From NCBI RefSeq assembly GCF_014842875.1, contig NZ_JACYXZ010000004.1:62001-126000 (forward strand): a stretch of 64,000 bases of DNA. Direction: 5' to 3'. The DNA is from Nocardioides donggukensis. GTDB lineage: Bacteria; Actinomycetota; Actinomycetes; Propionibacteriales; Nocardioidaceae. A model generated the notes under the pieces. It saw only the letters and a list, made by a program, of their open reading frames with translations, had not been told where the DNA came from and ran no database searches. Below, in pieces: positions 42,173 through 52,234 of this stretch. How positions within the stretch are numbered: position 1 is the stretch's first letter; each line of letters begins with the position of its first letter. The translations under genes were made by a program, and so were the position numbers.

Positions 42173-43081
42173 ATGCACGAGTCCCGGCGCGGGTTCCTGC
42201 TCGGCGTCGCGGCGTACGGCATGTGGGGGCTGTTCCCCCTCTACTGGCCGCTCCTCGAGCCGGCCGGAGCCTTCGAGATCCTCGCCCACCGCATCCTGTG
42301 GTCCTTGGTGACCATGGTCGCCCTGGTGGTCGCGCTCGGTCGCGGCCGGCACCTGATCGCGCTGGTCCGCTCGCCCCGGATGCGGCGGCTGCTGACCGTC
42401 GCCGCGGTGGTGATCGCGGTGAACTGGGTGACCTTCATCTGGGGCGTCAACAACGGGCATGTCGTCGAGGTCTCGCTCGGGTACTTCATCAACCCGCTCG
42501 TCACCGTGCTGATGGGCGTGCTCATCCTCAAGGAGACCCTGCGCCCGGTCCAGTGGGCAGCGCTCGGGGTGGCCGCCACCGCGGTGGTGATCCTGACGCT
42601 CGACTACGGCCGGCTGCCGTGGGTCGCCCTGCTGCTGGCCTGCTCGTTCGGCACGTACGGGCTGACCAAGAAGAAGGCCAACGCGGGCGCCGTGGAGAGC
42701 CTCGCCCTCGAGACGGCGCTGCTGGCACCGCTGGCAGGGGCGTACGTCGGGTGGCTGGTCGCCGTAGGGCGGGCCGACTTCGGCAGCCACGGGCTCGGAC
42801 ACGCCGCGCTGATCACGACCACCGGCGTCATCACCGCGCTGCCGCTGATCTGCTTTGGGGCCGCGGCGACGCGGCTGTCCATGGTGACGATCGGACTGCT
42901 GCAGTACCTCGCGCCCACGATCCAGTTCGCGCTGGGGATCCTGCTCTTCCACGAGGAGATGCCGACCGGACGCTGGATCGGCTTCGGGCTGGTGTGGCTG
43001 GCGCTGGTGATGTTCACCGCCGAGTCCGTCAAGCACCGCCGCCGCCAGCTGCGGCTGACCGCCGAGGCCGCGGCGGTCTGA
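42173..43081 (+). CDS. rarD: RarD-type EamA permease
   Basis: A drug/metabolite-superfamily protein of 302 residues with ten predicted membrane helices in two EamA repeats. The family opening RRGFLLGVAAYGMWGLFPLY and GVNNGHVVEVSLGYFINPLV are typical of RarD. The substrate is unproven. A TATGGT -10-like hexamer ends 6 nt before the ATG, so the message is probably leaderless. Confidence 0.9.
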   Translation: MHESRRGFLLGVAAYGMWGLFPLYWPLLEPAGAFEILAHRILWSLVTMVALVVALGRGRHLIALVRSPRMRRLLTVAAVVIAVNWVTFIWGVNNGHVVEVSLGYFINPLVTVLMGVLILKETLRPVQWAALGVAATAVVILTLDYGRLPWVALLLACSFGTYGLTKKKANAGAVESLALETALLAPLAGAYVGWLVAVGRADFGSHGLGHAALITTTGVITALPLICFGAAATRLSMVTIGLLQYLAPTIQFALGILLFHEEMPTGRWIGFGLVWLALVMFTAESVKHRRRQLRLTAEAAAV

Positions 43082-43110
43082 CCCCCTCCGCGCGACATCG
43101 TGCCCGCGAC

Positions 43111-43164
43111 GGCCGACACTGGCGACGGGTCGAGGGGTCTCCGGCCGACACAAGCGACGGGTCG
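43111..43164 (-). repeat. Two tandem 32-bp-period repeats between rarD and the polyprenyl synthase
   Basis: Inverted copies start at 43111 (GGCCGACACTGGCGACGGGT) and 43143 (GGCCGACACAAGCGACGGGT), 32 bp apart. They are the reverse complements of the two core variants in the korB array. They end 3 nt before the stop codon of the convergent gene. Confidence 0.88.
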
Positions 43165-43167
43165 GGG

Positions 43168-44187
43168 TCAGGCGGTGCGGGTGGCCACCACGTCGGCGAA
43201 GGCCTCGAGCGCCTCGCGCACCGGGCCCTCGGGGAGCACCTTGAGCAGGTCCTTCGCCTCGTGCGTCCGGGCCACGACGTAGGACCGGGCCCGGTCCATC
43301 GCCGGGTGCGCCCGGAGCAGCGCGAGCGCCTCGGCGTGCCGGGCGTCGTCGGTCAGGTCGCCGTCGAGCAGCTCGTGCAGCCTGGCGTCCGCGGGGTCGT
43401 CGGTGCCCCGCGCCAGCAGCACGGGCAGCGTCGGCACCCCCTCGCGGAGGTCGGTGCCGGGGGTCTTCCCGGACTCGACGCTCTCGGAGGCGATGTCGAG
43501 GATGTCGTCGGAGAGCTGGAACGCCGAGCCGACGATCTCGCCGTACGCCGCGAGCGCCTCCTCGACCTCGCGGGGCGCCCCCGAGAACCGGGCGCCGTAC
43601 AGCGCGGAGGTGGCGATCAGCGAGCCGGTCTTGCCGGCGACCACCCGCAGGTGGTGCTCGATCGGGTCGGCGTCCTCGGGCGGCGGGACGGTCTCGAGGA
43701 TCTGTCCCTCGACCAGCCGGGTGAACGTCCTTGCCTGGATCCGGACCGCGTCGGCACCCAGGTCGGCGGTCAGCTCCGAGCTCTTGGAGAACAGGAAGTC
43801 ACCGGTGAGGATCGCCACGTGGTTGTCCCACCGGGCGTTGGCGGAGTCGGCGCCGCGGCGCAGGTCGGCCTCGTCCATGACGTCGTCGTGGTACAGCGAG
43901 GCCAGGTGGGTCAGCTCCACGATGCAGGCCGCGGTGACCACCTCGTCGGAGCCCGGGTGCGGGCCGGCCTCGGCCGCGAGCAGGACCAGCAGCGGCCGGA
44001 ACCGCTTGCCGCCGGCGGCCATCAGGTGCCGGGCGGCGGTGGTCACGAAGTCGGCCTCGCTGCGGACGTGCCCGTCCAGCGCCACCTCGACCTCGGCCAA
44101 GCGGGAGCGCAGCCGGGCGGCCAGTCGCTCGTCGAGGACCGGCAGCGCCAGCGCCGGGCCGGGACCCCCGGTCGGTGAGCTGGTCAC
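43168..44187 (-). CDS. Polyprenyl diphosphate synthase (menaquinone side chain)
   Basis: A trans-prenyltransferase of 339 residues that builds the isoprenoid tail from IPP. First Asp-rich motif DDVMD (LASLYHDDVMDEADLRRGAD), second DDILD (AFQLSDDILDIASES), and GGKRFRPLLVLL, all intact. The position at the end of the nuo operon, with a GTGA overlap to nuoN, and the flanking menJ/menG genes point to menaquinone tail synthesis (GrcC-type) rather than carotenoids. GTG start at 44187. Chain length cannot be read from the sequence alone. Confidence 0.92.
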   Translation of the reverse strand: MTSSPTGGPGPALALPVLDERLAARLRSRLAEVEVALDGHVRSEADFVTTAARHLMAAGGKRFRPLLVLLAAEAGPHPGSDEVVTAACIVELTHLASLYHDDVMDEADLRRGADSANARWDNHVAILTGDFLFSKSSELTADLGADAVRIQARTFTRLVEGQILETVPPPEDADPIEHHLRVVAGKTGSLIATSALYGARFSGAPREVEEALAAYGEIVGSAFQLSDDILDIASESVESGKTPGTDLREGVPTLPVLLARGTDDPADARLHELLDGDLTDDARHAEALALLRAHPAMDRARSYVVARTHEAKDLLKVLPEGPVREALEAFADVVATRTA

Positions 44188-45770
44188 CGGACGAACGCTC
44201 CCATCGCGCCGGCCAGGTCGAGCACCGGGCCGGGCACGATGCCCAGGACCACGGTCGCGGCCACGCCGAGCGCGATCGCGGAGGTGGTCAGGGCGCTGGG
44301 CAGGGTCACGGACGGGCCGGGCCCGACCGGGTCGGAGAAGTACATGAGCACGATCACCCGCAGGTAGAAGAACGCCGCGATCGCACTGCTCAGTACGGCG
44401 ACCAGCACCACCGGCCAGGCCCCCGCCGACATCGCCGAGGCGAAGACCGCCCACTTGCCGGTGAAGCCGGCGGTGAGCGGGATCCCCGCCATGCTCAGCA
44501 GGAACAGGGCGAAGACGCCGGCCACGACCGGCGACACCTTGCCCAGCCCCGCCCACCGGGAGAGGTGGGTCGACTCGCCACTGCCGTCCCGGACCAGCGA
44601 GACCACGGCGAACGCGCCCAGCGTCGTGAAGGCGTAGGTCACCAGGTAGAAGAGCACCGCCTGGGTCGAGGTGATCGCCCCCTCGCCGAGCACGCCCGAG
44701 GAGCGGGCCCCCAGGACGCCGGTGAGCAGGAAGCCGGTGTGCGCGATCGCCGAGTAGGCCAGCATCCGCTTGACGTCGGACTGCGCGATCGCCAGCACCG
44801 AGCCGACCAGCATGGTCAGGATCGCGACCACCCACAGCAACGGCACCCAGCTCCACCGCTCGGAGCCGAACGCGACGTAGAACAGCCGCATCAGCGCGCC
44901 GAACGCCGCCACCTTGGTGGCCGCCGACATGAACGCGGTCACCGCGGTGGGCGCGCCCTGGTAGACGTCCGGGGTCCACGCCTGGAACGGCGCCGCGCCG
45001 ACCTTGAACAGCATGCCGACCGCGAGCAGCCCCATGCCGGCCAGCAGCAGGCCGCGGTTGCCGGTGCTGTTGGCGATCGCCTCGTTGATCCCGGCGAAGT
45101 TCATCGAGCCGGAGTAGCCGTAGACGAGCGCGATCCCGTAGATGAAGAAGCCTGACGAGAACGCCCCCAGGAGGAAGTACTTCAGCGCCGCCTCCTGGCT
45201 CAGCAGCCGGCGACGACGGGCCAGGCCGGAGAGCAGGTAGAGCGGCAGCGAGAGCACCTCGAGGCCGACGAACATCGTCAGCAGGTCGTTGGCCGAGGTG
45301 AACATCATCATCCCCGCGACCGCGAACATCATCAGCGGGAAGACCTCGGTGTGGTCCAGGCCCTGCGTGGACGCCTCACGCTCGGCCTCGGTGCCCGGCA
45401 GGGCGGCGGCCTGGCCGGCGAACGCCGAGACGCCGGCCTCCAGCTTCCGCTCCGCGAACAGCAGCACCCCGGCGGCGGAGATCAGCAGCAGGAGCCCCCA
45501 GAGGAAGACCGTCGGCCCGTCCACGGCGAGGGCGCCCTCCATGACGATGCCGCCGCGCCAGCCGTCGTTGTCCGAGAGGCCGGTGCCGATGACGACCACG
45601 CCCACGAAGGCCGCGGTGAGGCCGGCGAGGGACAGCCAGGTCTGGGTCCGGGCCCGCAGCGCGCGGGGGGCGAACGCCTCCACGAGCACGCCGGCGCAGG
45701 CGACGCCGAAGATCACCAGCAGCGGCCACAGCTGGCCGTACTCGATGACCGGCTTGGAGAACTCGCTCAC
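44184..45770 (-). CDS. nuoN: NADH-quinone oxidoreductase subunit N
   Basis: An antiporter-like membrane subunit of complex I, 528 residues with about 14 helices. The conserved core is EVLSLPLYLLSGLARRRRLL, LLAVGMLFKVGAAPFQAWTP with the proton-path Lys, and SDVKRMLAYSAIAHTGFLLT. GTG at 45770 overlaps the nuoM stop (GTGA). The much longer open frame to 47105 is a shadow of nuoM. It has a loop of about 30 residues between helices 3 and 4 (AALPGTEAEREASTQ). Confidence 0.95.
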   Translation of the reverse strand: MSEFSKPVIEYGQLWPLLVIFGVACAGVLVEAFAPRALRARTQTWLSLAGLTAAFVGVVVIGTGLSDNDGWRGGIVMEGALAVDGPTVFLWGLLLLISAAGVLLFAERKLEAGVSAFAGQAAALPGTEAEREASTQGLDHTEVFPLMMFAVAGMMMFTSANDLLTMFVGLEVLSLPLYLLSGLARRRRLLSQEAALKYFLLGAFSSGFFIYGIALVYGYSGSMNFAGINEAIANSTGNRGLLLAGMGLLAVGMLFKVGAAPFQAWTPDVYQGAPTAVTAFMSAATKVAAFGALMRLFYVAFGSERWSWVPLLWVVAILTMLVGSVLAIAQSDVKRMLAYSAIAHTGFLLTGVLGARSSGVLGEGAITSTQAVLFYLVTYAFTTLGAFAVVSLVRDGSGESTHLSRWAGLGKVSPVVAGVFALFLLSMAGIPLTAGFTGKWAVFASAMSAGAWPVVLVAVLSSAIAAFFYLRVIVLMYFSDPVGPGPSVTLPSALTTSAIALGVAATVVLGIVPGPVLDLAGAMGAFVR

Positions 45771-47308
45771 TTGGCCTCCTCCTCGGTGTCGCCGGCCGCA
45801 TCGGCCGGGACGTCGGGCTCGTCGTCGGTCACCCCGACCGAGGTCATCGTCGACTCGATCGTCGGGTTGATGACGTCGAGCATCGGCTGGGGGTAGAAGC
45901 CGAGCAGCACCATGACCAGCACCAGCGGCGCCAGCGCGCCGATCTCGCGTCGGTTCAGGTCGGGCATCGTCGCGATCTCCGGCGAGGTCGGTCCGGTCAT
46001 CGTCCGCTGGTACATCAGCAGCACGTAGATCGCGGCGAGCACGATGCCGGTGACCGCCACCGCGCCGACCAGCCAGTGGTAGTCGAAGCCGCCCACCAGC
46101 ACCAGGAACTCGGAGACGAACGGCGAGAGCCCGGGCAGCCCGAGCGTGGCCAGGCCGGCGATCAGGAACATCCCGGCCAGCACCGGCGCCGCCTTCTCCA
46201 CGCCGCCCTGCTCGCTGATCAGCGACGAGCCGCGCCGCCGGATCAGGTAGCCCGCGACCAGGAACAGCGCGGCCGTGGCCAGACCGTGGTTGAACATGTA
46301 GAGCGTCGAGCCGGACATGCCCTGGCTGTTGAGCACGAAGATGCCCAGCACGATGAACCCGAAGTGCGACAGCGAGGTCAGGCCGATCAGCCGCAGCATG
46401 TCGTCCTGGCCGATGGCCATCAGCGCGCCGTAGACGATGCTGATCAGCGCCAGCGTCACCACGACCGGCGTCGCCCACTGCGAGGCCTCGGGGAACAGCT
46501 CCAGGCAGAACCGCAGCATGCCGTAGGTGCCGATCTTGTCGAGCACGCAGATCAGCAGCACGCTGGTGCCCGGCGTGGCCGCGGCCGTCGTGTCCGGCAG
46601 CCACGTGTGCACCGGGAACAGCGGCGCCTTGATCGCGAACGCGATGAAGAACCCGAGGAACAGCCAGCGCCCGGTCCACGTGGAGTAGTCCAGCTGCGAC
46701 AGGTCGGAGATGAGGTACGACGGCGCGCCGGCGTCGGCGGAGACGGCGTACAGGCCGACCACCGAGGCGAGCATGATCAGGCCGCCGGCGAGCATGTAGA
46801 GCAGGAACTTCATGGCCGCCCGGGCCCGGCCGACCCCGCCGAAGCGGCCGACCAGGAAGTACGCCGGGATCAGCGTGGCCTCGAAGACCACGTAGAACAG
46901 GAACACGTCCTGGGCCATGAACACCGCGAGCGCGAGGCCCTCGAGCAGCAGCACCAGCGAGAAGAACAGCGAGGTGTTGCCGGTGTCGGCGTCGTGCCAC
47001 GAGGCGAGCAGCACCAGCGGCACCAGCAGCGCCGTGAGCAGCACCAGGACCAGGCCGATGCCGTCCACGCCGAGGGCGTAGCTGGCGCCGAACGCGCCGA
47101 TCCACTCGTAGGTCTCGGTGAACTGCATGCCGCCGCCGGCCTGGTAGCCGATCCCGACGATCGCGGCGAGCACCGCGGTGGCCGTCGAGGTCCCGAGCGC
47201 GATCTGCTTGGGCAGCACCGCGGCCGGCCGCGAGGGCAGGGCGGCCGTGACCGCACCGCCGAGGATCGGCAGCAGGACCAGGGCGCTCAGCCAGGGGAAG
47301 TCGGTCAT
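45767..47308 (-). CDS. nuoM: NADH-quinone oxidoreductase subunit M
   Basis: 513 residues, a membrane proton-pumping subunit. Typical segments: [40 protein letters not shown] with the conserved Glu, [20 protein letters not shown] with the key Lys and His, and [20 protein letters not shown]. An acidic tail ([19 protein letters not shown]) is unusual compared with E. coli. It starts 4 nt inside the nuoL stop. Confidence 0.96.
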   Translation of the reverse strand: MTDFPWLSALVLLPILGGAVTAALPSRPAAVLPKQIALGTSTATAVLAAIVGIGYQAGGGMQFTETYEWIGAFGASYALGVDGIGLVLVLLTALLVPLVLLASWHDADTGNTSLFFSLVLLLEGLALAVFMAQDVFLFYVVFEATLIPAYFLVGRFGGVGRARAAMKFLLYMLAGGLIMLASVVGLYAVSADAGAPSYLISDLSQLDYSTWTGRWLFLGFFIAFAIKAPLFPVHTWLPDTTAAATPGTSVLLICVLDKIGTYGMLRFCLELFPEASQWATPVVVTLALISIVYGALMAIGQDDMLRLIGLTSLSHFGFIVLGIFVLNSQGMSGSTLYMFNHGLATAALFLVAGYLIRRRGSSLISEQGGVEKAAPVLAGMFLIAGLATLGLPGLSPFVSEFLVLVGGFDYHWLVGAVAVTGIVLAAIYVLLMYQRTMTGPTSPEIATMPDLNRREIGALAPLVLVMVLLGFYPQPMLDVINPTIESTMTSVGVTDDEPDVPADAAGDTEEEAK

Positions 47309-49257
47309 ACGAGGTTCACCACCAGCAGGGCGAGGACCACGAGTGCGGCGCCGCCGAGGAGGGACAGGGCATAGGAGCGGACGAAGCCGTTCTGGACGCG
47401 GCGCAGCCGGTCGGAGAGGCCTCCGGTGGCCGCGGCCTGGCCCATGACCGCACCGTCGACGACGGAGCGGTCGAAGACCACCAGGCCGGAGACCAGGCGC
47501 GAGCCCGGCCGGACCACGAGGGTGTCGTTGATCGCGTCACCGTAGAGGTCGGCCCGGGCAGCCCGGGTGACCGGGGAGACCTGGGCGGGCGCGGTGCGCG
47601 GCACCTCGCTGCGACCGATGGTGAACCACGCCAGCGCGACACCGGCGGCGACCACGAGGGTGATGATCCCGGTGAGCACGATCGCCGGCACCGCAAGCTC
47701 GTGGTGCTCCTCGGCGCCGACCACCGGCGAGAGCCACTCCACGATCCAGTCGCCGAGCAGCAGGAAGCCGCCGAGGACCGACAGCGCGGCCAGCACGACG
47801 AGCGGGACGGTCATGACCCGCGGCGACTCGTGCGGGTGGACCTCGGGGGCCCAGCGCTTGTCGGTGAAGAACGTCATCAGCATCAGCCGGGTCATGTAGA
47901 ACGCGGTGATGCCGGCCCCGGCGAGCGCGGCCAGGCCGACGACGAGGTTGTCGGCGAACGCGGTTTCGATGATCTTGTCCTTGGACCAGAAGCCCGAGAA
48001 GCCCGGGAACCCGATGATCGCGAGGTAGCCCATCGCGAACGTCAGGAACGTGACCGGGACGGCCTTCTGGAGCATGCCGTAGTGGCGCATGTCGACGTCG
48101 TCGTCCATGGCGTGCATGACCGACCCGGCGCCGAGGAACATGTTGGCCTTGAAGAAGCCATGCGTCAGCAGATGGAAGATCGCGAAGGCGTAGCCCGCGA
48201 CCCCGAGCCCGGCGGCAAGCATCATGTAGCCGATCTGGCTCATCGTCGAGCCGGCGAGCACCTTCTTGATGTCGTCCTTCGCGCAGCCGATCACCGCACC
48301 CCACAGGAGCGTGACCACGGCGACGATCACGACGGCGGTCTGGGCCACGGGCGCGTTCTCGAAGATGAAGTTGGAGCGGACCACCAGGTAGACGCCGGCC
48401 GTGACCATCGTCGCGGCGTGGATGAGCGCGGAGACCGGGGTGGGGCCCTCCATCGCGTCGAGCAGCCAGGCCTGCAGCGGCACCTGCGCCGACTTGCCGC
48501 ACGCGGCCAGCAGCAGCAGGAAGCCGATGGCGTTCAGCGTGAACGAGTCGGCCTCGCCGGCCGCGGCGCTCACGCCGGCGAAGGCCGTGGTGCCGAAGGT
48601 GACGAACATGAGCATCACCGCCAGCGACATGCCCATGTCGCCGACCCGGTTGATCACGAACGCCTTCTTGGCCGCCGCCGCGGCGGACGGCTTGTACTGC
48701 CAGAAGCCGATCAGCAGGTACGACGCCAGGCCGACGCCCTCCCACCCGAGGAAGACGCCGAGGTAGTCCGCGGCGAGCACCAGCATCAGCATGGCGGCGA
48801 CGAACAGGTTGAGGTAGCCGAAGAACCGGCGCCGGCGCGGGTCGTGGGCCATGTAGCCGATCGAGTACACGTGGATCAGCGACCCGACGCCCGTGATCAG
48901 CAGCAGGAACAGCGCCGAGAGCTGGTCGTAGAGCAGGTCCATGCCGACGTCGAAGCCGCCGACCTGGATCCAGGTGAACAGCTCCTGGCCGATCTGCCGC
49001 TCCTCCTCGCCCCGGCCGAGCAGGGCCACGAACAGCACCAGGCTGAGCAGGAACGAGCCGGCGGCGGTGGCGGTCCCGAGCAGGTGCCCCCACGGGTCCG
49101 TACGGCGGCCGCCGGCGAGCAGGACCACGGCACCGGCCAGCGGCAGCGCGATCACCAGCCAGAGCAGGCCGAACACGCCGTCGGCGGCGAACGGCTCCAC
49201 CACCGGGACGAGGGCCTCGGCCGCGAGGGCCGTGACATCGGGCATCACTTGTTCCAT
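47305..49257 (-). CDS. nuoL: NADH-quinone oxidoreductase subunit L
   Basis: 650 residues, the distal antiporter-like subunit with its long lateral helix. Core motifs: [60 protein letters not shown] with the Lys, [17 protein letters not shown], and [24 protein letters not shown] one codon upstream (49260) is an alternative start. It follows nuoK with a short gap and GAGGTG ahead. Confidence 0.96.
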   Translation of the reverse strand: MEQVMPDVTALAAEALVPVVEPFAADGVFGLLWLVIALPLAGAVVLLAGGRRTDPWGHLLGTATAAGSFLLSLVLFVALLGRGEEERQIGQELFTWIQVGGFDVGMDLLYDQLSALFLLLITGVGSLIHVYSIGYMAHDPRRRRFFGYLNLFVAAMLMLVLAADYLGVFLGWEGVGLASYLLIGFWQYKPSAAAAAKKAFVINRVGDMGMSLAVMLMFVTFGTTAFAGVSAAAGEADSFTLNAIGFLLLLAACGKSAQVPLQAWLLDAMEGPTPVSALIHAATMVTAGVYLVVRSNFIFENAPVAQTAVVIVAVVTLLWGAVIGCAKDDIKKVLAGSTMSQIGYMMLAAGLGVAGYAFAIFHLLTHGFFKANMFLGAGSVMHAMDDDVDMRHYGMLQKAVPVTFLTFAMGYLAIIGFPGFSGFWSKDKIIETAFADNLVVGLAALAGAGITAFYMTRLMLMTFFTDKRWAPEVHPHESPRVMTVPLVVLAALSVLGGFLLLGDWIVEWLSPVVGAEEHHELAVPAIVLTGIITLVVAAGVALAWFTIGRSEVPRTAPAQVSPVTRAARADLYGDAINDTLVVRPGSRLVSGLVVFDRSVVDGAVMGQAAATGGLSDRLRRVQNGFVRSYALSLLGGAALVVLALLVVNLV

Positions 49258-49261
49258 CACC

Positions 49262-49561
49262 TCAGTACTTCAGCAGGCTCGCGTCGTCGACCGAGGCCGA
49301 ACGTCGGGTGCGGAAAATGGTCATGATGATCGCCAGCCCCACCACGACCTCGGCGGCCGCGACGACCATCACGAAGAACGCGGCGACCTGGCCCTCGAGG
49401 TTGCCGTTGGCCTTCGCGAAGGTGACCAGGGCCAGGTTGGAGGCGTTGAGCATGAGCTCCACGCACATGAAGACCACGATCGCGTTGCGACGGACGAGGA
49501 CGCCGATGCAGCCGATCGTGAACAGGATCGCGGAGAGGACGATGTAGGGCTCGGTGTTCAC
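49262..49561 (-). CDS. nuoK: NADH-quinone oxidoreductase subunit K
   Basis: 99 residues, three transmembrane helices. The essential membrane Glu is in [20 protein letters not shown] and a second acidic residue is in [22 protein letters not shown] start inside the nuoJ stop (GTGA). Confidence 0.96.
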   Translation of the reverse strand: MNTEPYIVLSAILFTIGCIGVLVRRNAIVVFMCVELMLNASNLALVTFAKANGNLEGQVAAFFVMVVAAAEVVVGLAIIMTIFRTRRSASVDDASLLKY

Positions 49562-50373
49562 TGGTCCTCCTCCGGGGTCGCCGCGGCACCGGACTTGCCG
49601 GAGACCTCGGGCGCCTCCTCGGGCGTGACGCCCAGGGACTCCTGCACGGTCTCGATGTCGTCGGCCAGCGCCGGCGCCGAGCGGACCGTGCCGCGCGCGG
49701 CCAGCACCCGGGAGACCGAGGTCGGCTCCGCGGTGCCGTCCGGCAGCAGGGCCGGGGTGTCGACGGCGTTCGCGCGGGCGAAGACCCCGGGGGCGGGCAG
49801 CGGGCCGGGGTGCTTGCCGGTGGCCGCGTAGTCGCGCATCCGGCCGGCGGCCAGCTCGGCCTGCCCCGCCTTCGGCGTGATCCGCTCCCGGTGCGCGAGC
49901 ACCATGGCACCGATGGCGGCCGTGATCAGCAGCGCCGAGGTGGTCTCGAACGCGAACACGTACTTGCTGAACAGCAGGTCCGCCAGGGCCGGCACGTTGC
50001 CGTCCGGCTGGGCCTGGTCGAGGCCGACCATCGTCCCGAACGAGACCTGCGCCAGCCCGACGATCACGGTGCCGCCGAAGAGCAGGCCTGCGATCGTGGC
50101 CAGCACCCGCTGGGCCCGGATCGTCTCGACGACCGAGTCCGAGGCGTCCACGCCGACCAGCATCAGCACGAACAGGAACAGCATGAGGATCGCGCCGGTG
50201 TAGACGATGATCTGCACCGCGAACAGGAACGGCGCGTCCAGGGCGGCGTACAGCACCGCGAGGGAGATCATCACCACCGCGAGCAGCAGGGCGGCGTGGA
50301 CGGCCTTGCGGACGAACAGGATGCCGAGCGCGGCGGCCACCATCAGGGGCGCGAGGACCCAGAACGCGATCAC
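49558..50373 (-). CDS. nuoJ: NADH-quinone oxidoreductase subunit J with long C-terminal tail
   Basis: Five membrane helices in the first about 165 residues (including [20 protein letters not shown] with the conserved TyrThrGly near the quinone tunnel hinge). A hydrophilic Ala/Pro/Glu-rich tail of about 105 residues follows, absent in E. coli and ending [16 protein letters not shown]. Such tails occur in actinobacteria; the function is unknown. GTG at 50373 overlaps the nuoI stop. Confidence 0.94.
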   Translation of the reverse strand: MIAFWVLAPLMVAAALGILFVRKAVHAALLLAVVMISLAVLYAALDAPFLFAVQIIVYTGAILMLFLFVLMLVGVDASDSVVETIRAQRVLATIAGLLFGGTVIVGLAQVSFGTMVGLDQAQPDGNVPALADLLFSKYVFAFETTSALLITAAIGAMVLAHRERITPKAGQAELAAGRMRDYAATGKHPGPLPAPGVFARANAVDTPALLPDGTAEPTSVSRVLAARGTVRSAPALADDIETVQESLGVTPEEAPEVSGKSGAAATPEEDQ

Positions 50374-50936
50374 TTGCCCTCCCCCTCGCTGCCGGCCGGC
50401 CGCAGGTTGCCGCGGTAGTAGTCGCCCTCGTCCTCGCCGAGCAGCATCGGGTGCGGCGGCTGCTCCATGCCGGGCAGCAGGGGCGCGAGCAGGTCGCTCT
50501 TCTCGTAGATCAGGTCGGCGCGGTTGTCGTCGGCCAGCTCGTACTCGTTGGTCATCGTGAGCGCCCGGGTCGGGCAGGCCTCGATGCACAGGCCGCACAG
50601 GATGCAGCGCAGGTAGTTGATCTGGTAGACGCGGCCGTAGCGCTCACCCGGGGAGAACCGTCCCGACTCCTCGCCCTCGCCGTCCACGTTGGAGGCGCCC
50701 TCGACGTAGATCGCGTCCGCTGGGCAGGCCCACGCGCACAGCTCGCAGCCGATGCACTTCTCCAGCCCGTCCGGCCACCGGTTCAGCTGGTGCCGGCCGT
50801 GGAACCGGGGGGCGGTGGGCTGCTTGTCGAAGGGGTACTGCTCGGTGACGACCTTGCGGAACATCGTCCGGAAGGTCACCCCGAACCCCGCGACAGGGTC
50901 CCAGAGCTGTTCCTTGAGGCTCTTGGAGTCGGCCAT
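50370..50936 (-). CDS. nuoI: NADH-quinone oxidoreductase subunit I
   Basis: 188 residues. Two [4Fe-4S] motifs carry clusters N6a and N6b: [12 protein letters not shown] and [12 protein letters not shown]. They relay electrons from NuoG toward NuoB. Its start ATG overlaps the nuoH stop by one base (TGATG on the minus strand). Confidence 0.97.
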   Translation of the reverse strand: MADSKSLKEQLWDPVAGFGVTFRTMFRKVVTEQYPFDKQPTAPRFHGRHQLNRWPDGLEKCIGCELCAWACPADAIYVEGASNVDGEGEESGRFSPGERYGRVYQINYLRCILCGLCIEACPTRALTMTNEYELADDNRADLIYEKSDLLAPLLPGMEQPPHPMLLGEDEGDYYRGNLRPAGSEGEGK

Positions 50937-52234
50937 CAGTTCTCCTCACGGAAGGTGAGCGGGGCGGCGGGTCCGCGGACGGCCCCGTCGACGGGCATCG
51001 GGGGCACCGGGTACGTCGGGGGCTCGGCCTCCGGCTGGTCCTCCTCGGCCTCCTTCTTCTCCGGCACCAGGAACAGCACCAGCAGGATCACGGCCAGGAC
51101 GCCGATGCCGACCAGCAGCTGGCTGCGCTCGACGTTGCCGTTGACGCTGACCGCCCGGATCGTGGCCACCGAGACGATCCACACCAGCGAGCCGGGGATC
51201 AGCCACTTCCAGCCCAACGCCATGAACTGGTCGTAGCGCAGTCGCGGCAGCGACCCGCGCAGCCAGATGAACACGAAGATGAAGCCGAGCATCTTGCCGA
51301 AGAACCAGAGCAGCGGCCAGTAGCCCTCGTTGGAGCCCTCCCAGATCTGGGAGATCGGCCACGGGGCGCGCCAGCCGCCGAGGAACAGCGTGGTCGCCAG
51401 CGCCGAGACGGTCGCCATGTTGATGTACTCGGCGAGGAAGAAGAGCGCGAACTTCAGCGAGGAGTACTCGGTGTGGAAGCCGCCGACCAGCTCGCCTTCA
51501 GCCTCCGGGAGGTCGAACGGCGCCCGGTTGACCTCGCCGACCATCGCGACCATGTAGATCACGAAGGACGGCAGCAGCACGAAGCCGAACCAGACGTCCT
51601 CCTGCGCGGCGACGATCTCCGAGGTCGACATCGATCCGGCGTAGAGGAACACCGCGACCAGGGCCAGGCCCATCGCGACCTCGTAGGAGATCATCTGGGC
51701 ACTGGAGCGGAGCCCGCCCAGCAGCGAGTACGTCGACCCCGACGACCAGCCGCCGAGGACGATCCCGTAGATGCCGATCGAGGCGATCGCCATCACGAAC
51801 AGCACGGCGACCGGCATGTCGGTCAGCTGCAGCGGGGTGGTCAGGTCGGAGAACGGCACCGACACCTCGGGCCCGAACGGGATCACCGCGAACGTGATGA
51901 AGGCGGGGATCACCGCCATCACCGGCGCGAGCAGGAAGACCACCTTGTCGGCGGCCTTGGGGATCAGGTCCTCCTTCAGCGCCAGCTTGACGCCGTCGGC
52001 GAGCGACTGCAGCAGGCCGAAGGGGCCGTTCACGTTGGGGCCGATGCGGTTCTGCATGCGAGCCACGACGCGGCGCTCCCACCAGATGTTGAACAGCGTG
52101 AGCAGCACCAGGACCACGAAGATCAGGACGGCCTTCACGGCGATCAGCCACCACGGGTCCCGGCCGAAGGCCTCCAGGCCCTCGACGCCGACGGCCCACG
52201 TGGTGAGCCCACCGGCGGCAGTGGTCGCGATCAT
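50936..52234 (-). CDS. nuoH: NADH-quinone oxidoreductase subunit H
   Basis: 432 residues, a membrane subunit that forms most of the quinone chamber. Conserved: [20 protein letters not shown], the glutamate-rich loop [20 protein letters not shown], and [20 protein letters not shown]. The C-terminal about 45 residues are Pro/Glu-rich. The ATG at 52234 makes ATGA with the nuoG stop. Longer frames run into nuoG and are rejected. Confidence 0.96.
   Translation of the reverse strand: MIATTAAGGLTTWAVGVEGLEAFGRDPWWLIAVKAVLIFVVLVLLTLFNIWWERRVVARMQNRIGPNVNGPFGLLQSLADGVKLALKEDLIPKAADKVVFLLAPVMAVIPAFITFAVIPFGPEVSVPFSDLTTPLQLTDMPVAVLFVMAIASIGIYGIVLGGWSSGSTYSLLGGLRSSAQMISYEVAMGLALVAVFLYAGSMSTSEIVAAQEDVWFGFVLLPSFVIYMVAMVGEVNRAPFDLPEAEGELVGGFHTEYSSLKFALFFLAEYINMATVSALATTLFLGGWRAPWPISQIWEGSNEGYWPLLWFFGKMLGFIFVFIWLRGSLPRLRYDQFMALGWKWLIPGSLVWIVSVATIRAVSVNGNVERSQLLVGIGVLAVILLVLFLVPEKKEAEEDQPEAEPPTYPVPPMPVDGAVRGPAAPLTFREEN

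Noticed and set aside
44184-47105. A 973-residue reading of nuoN
   Set aside because: The first 445 residues are an out-of-frame shadow of nuoM; the true nuoN starts at GTG 45770 with a GTGA overlap.
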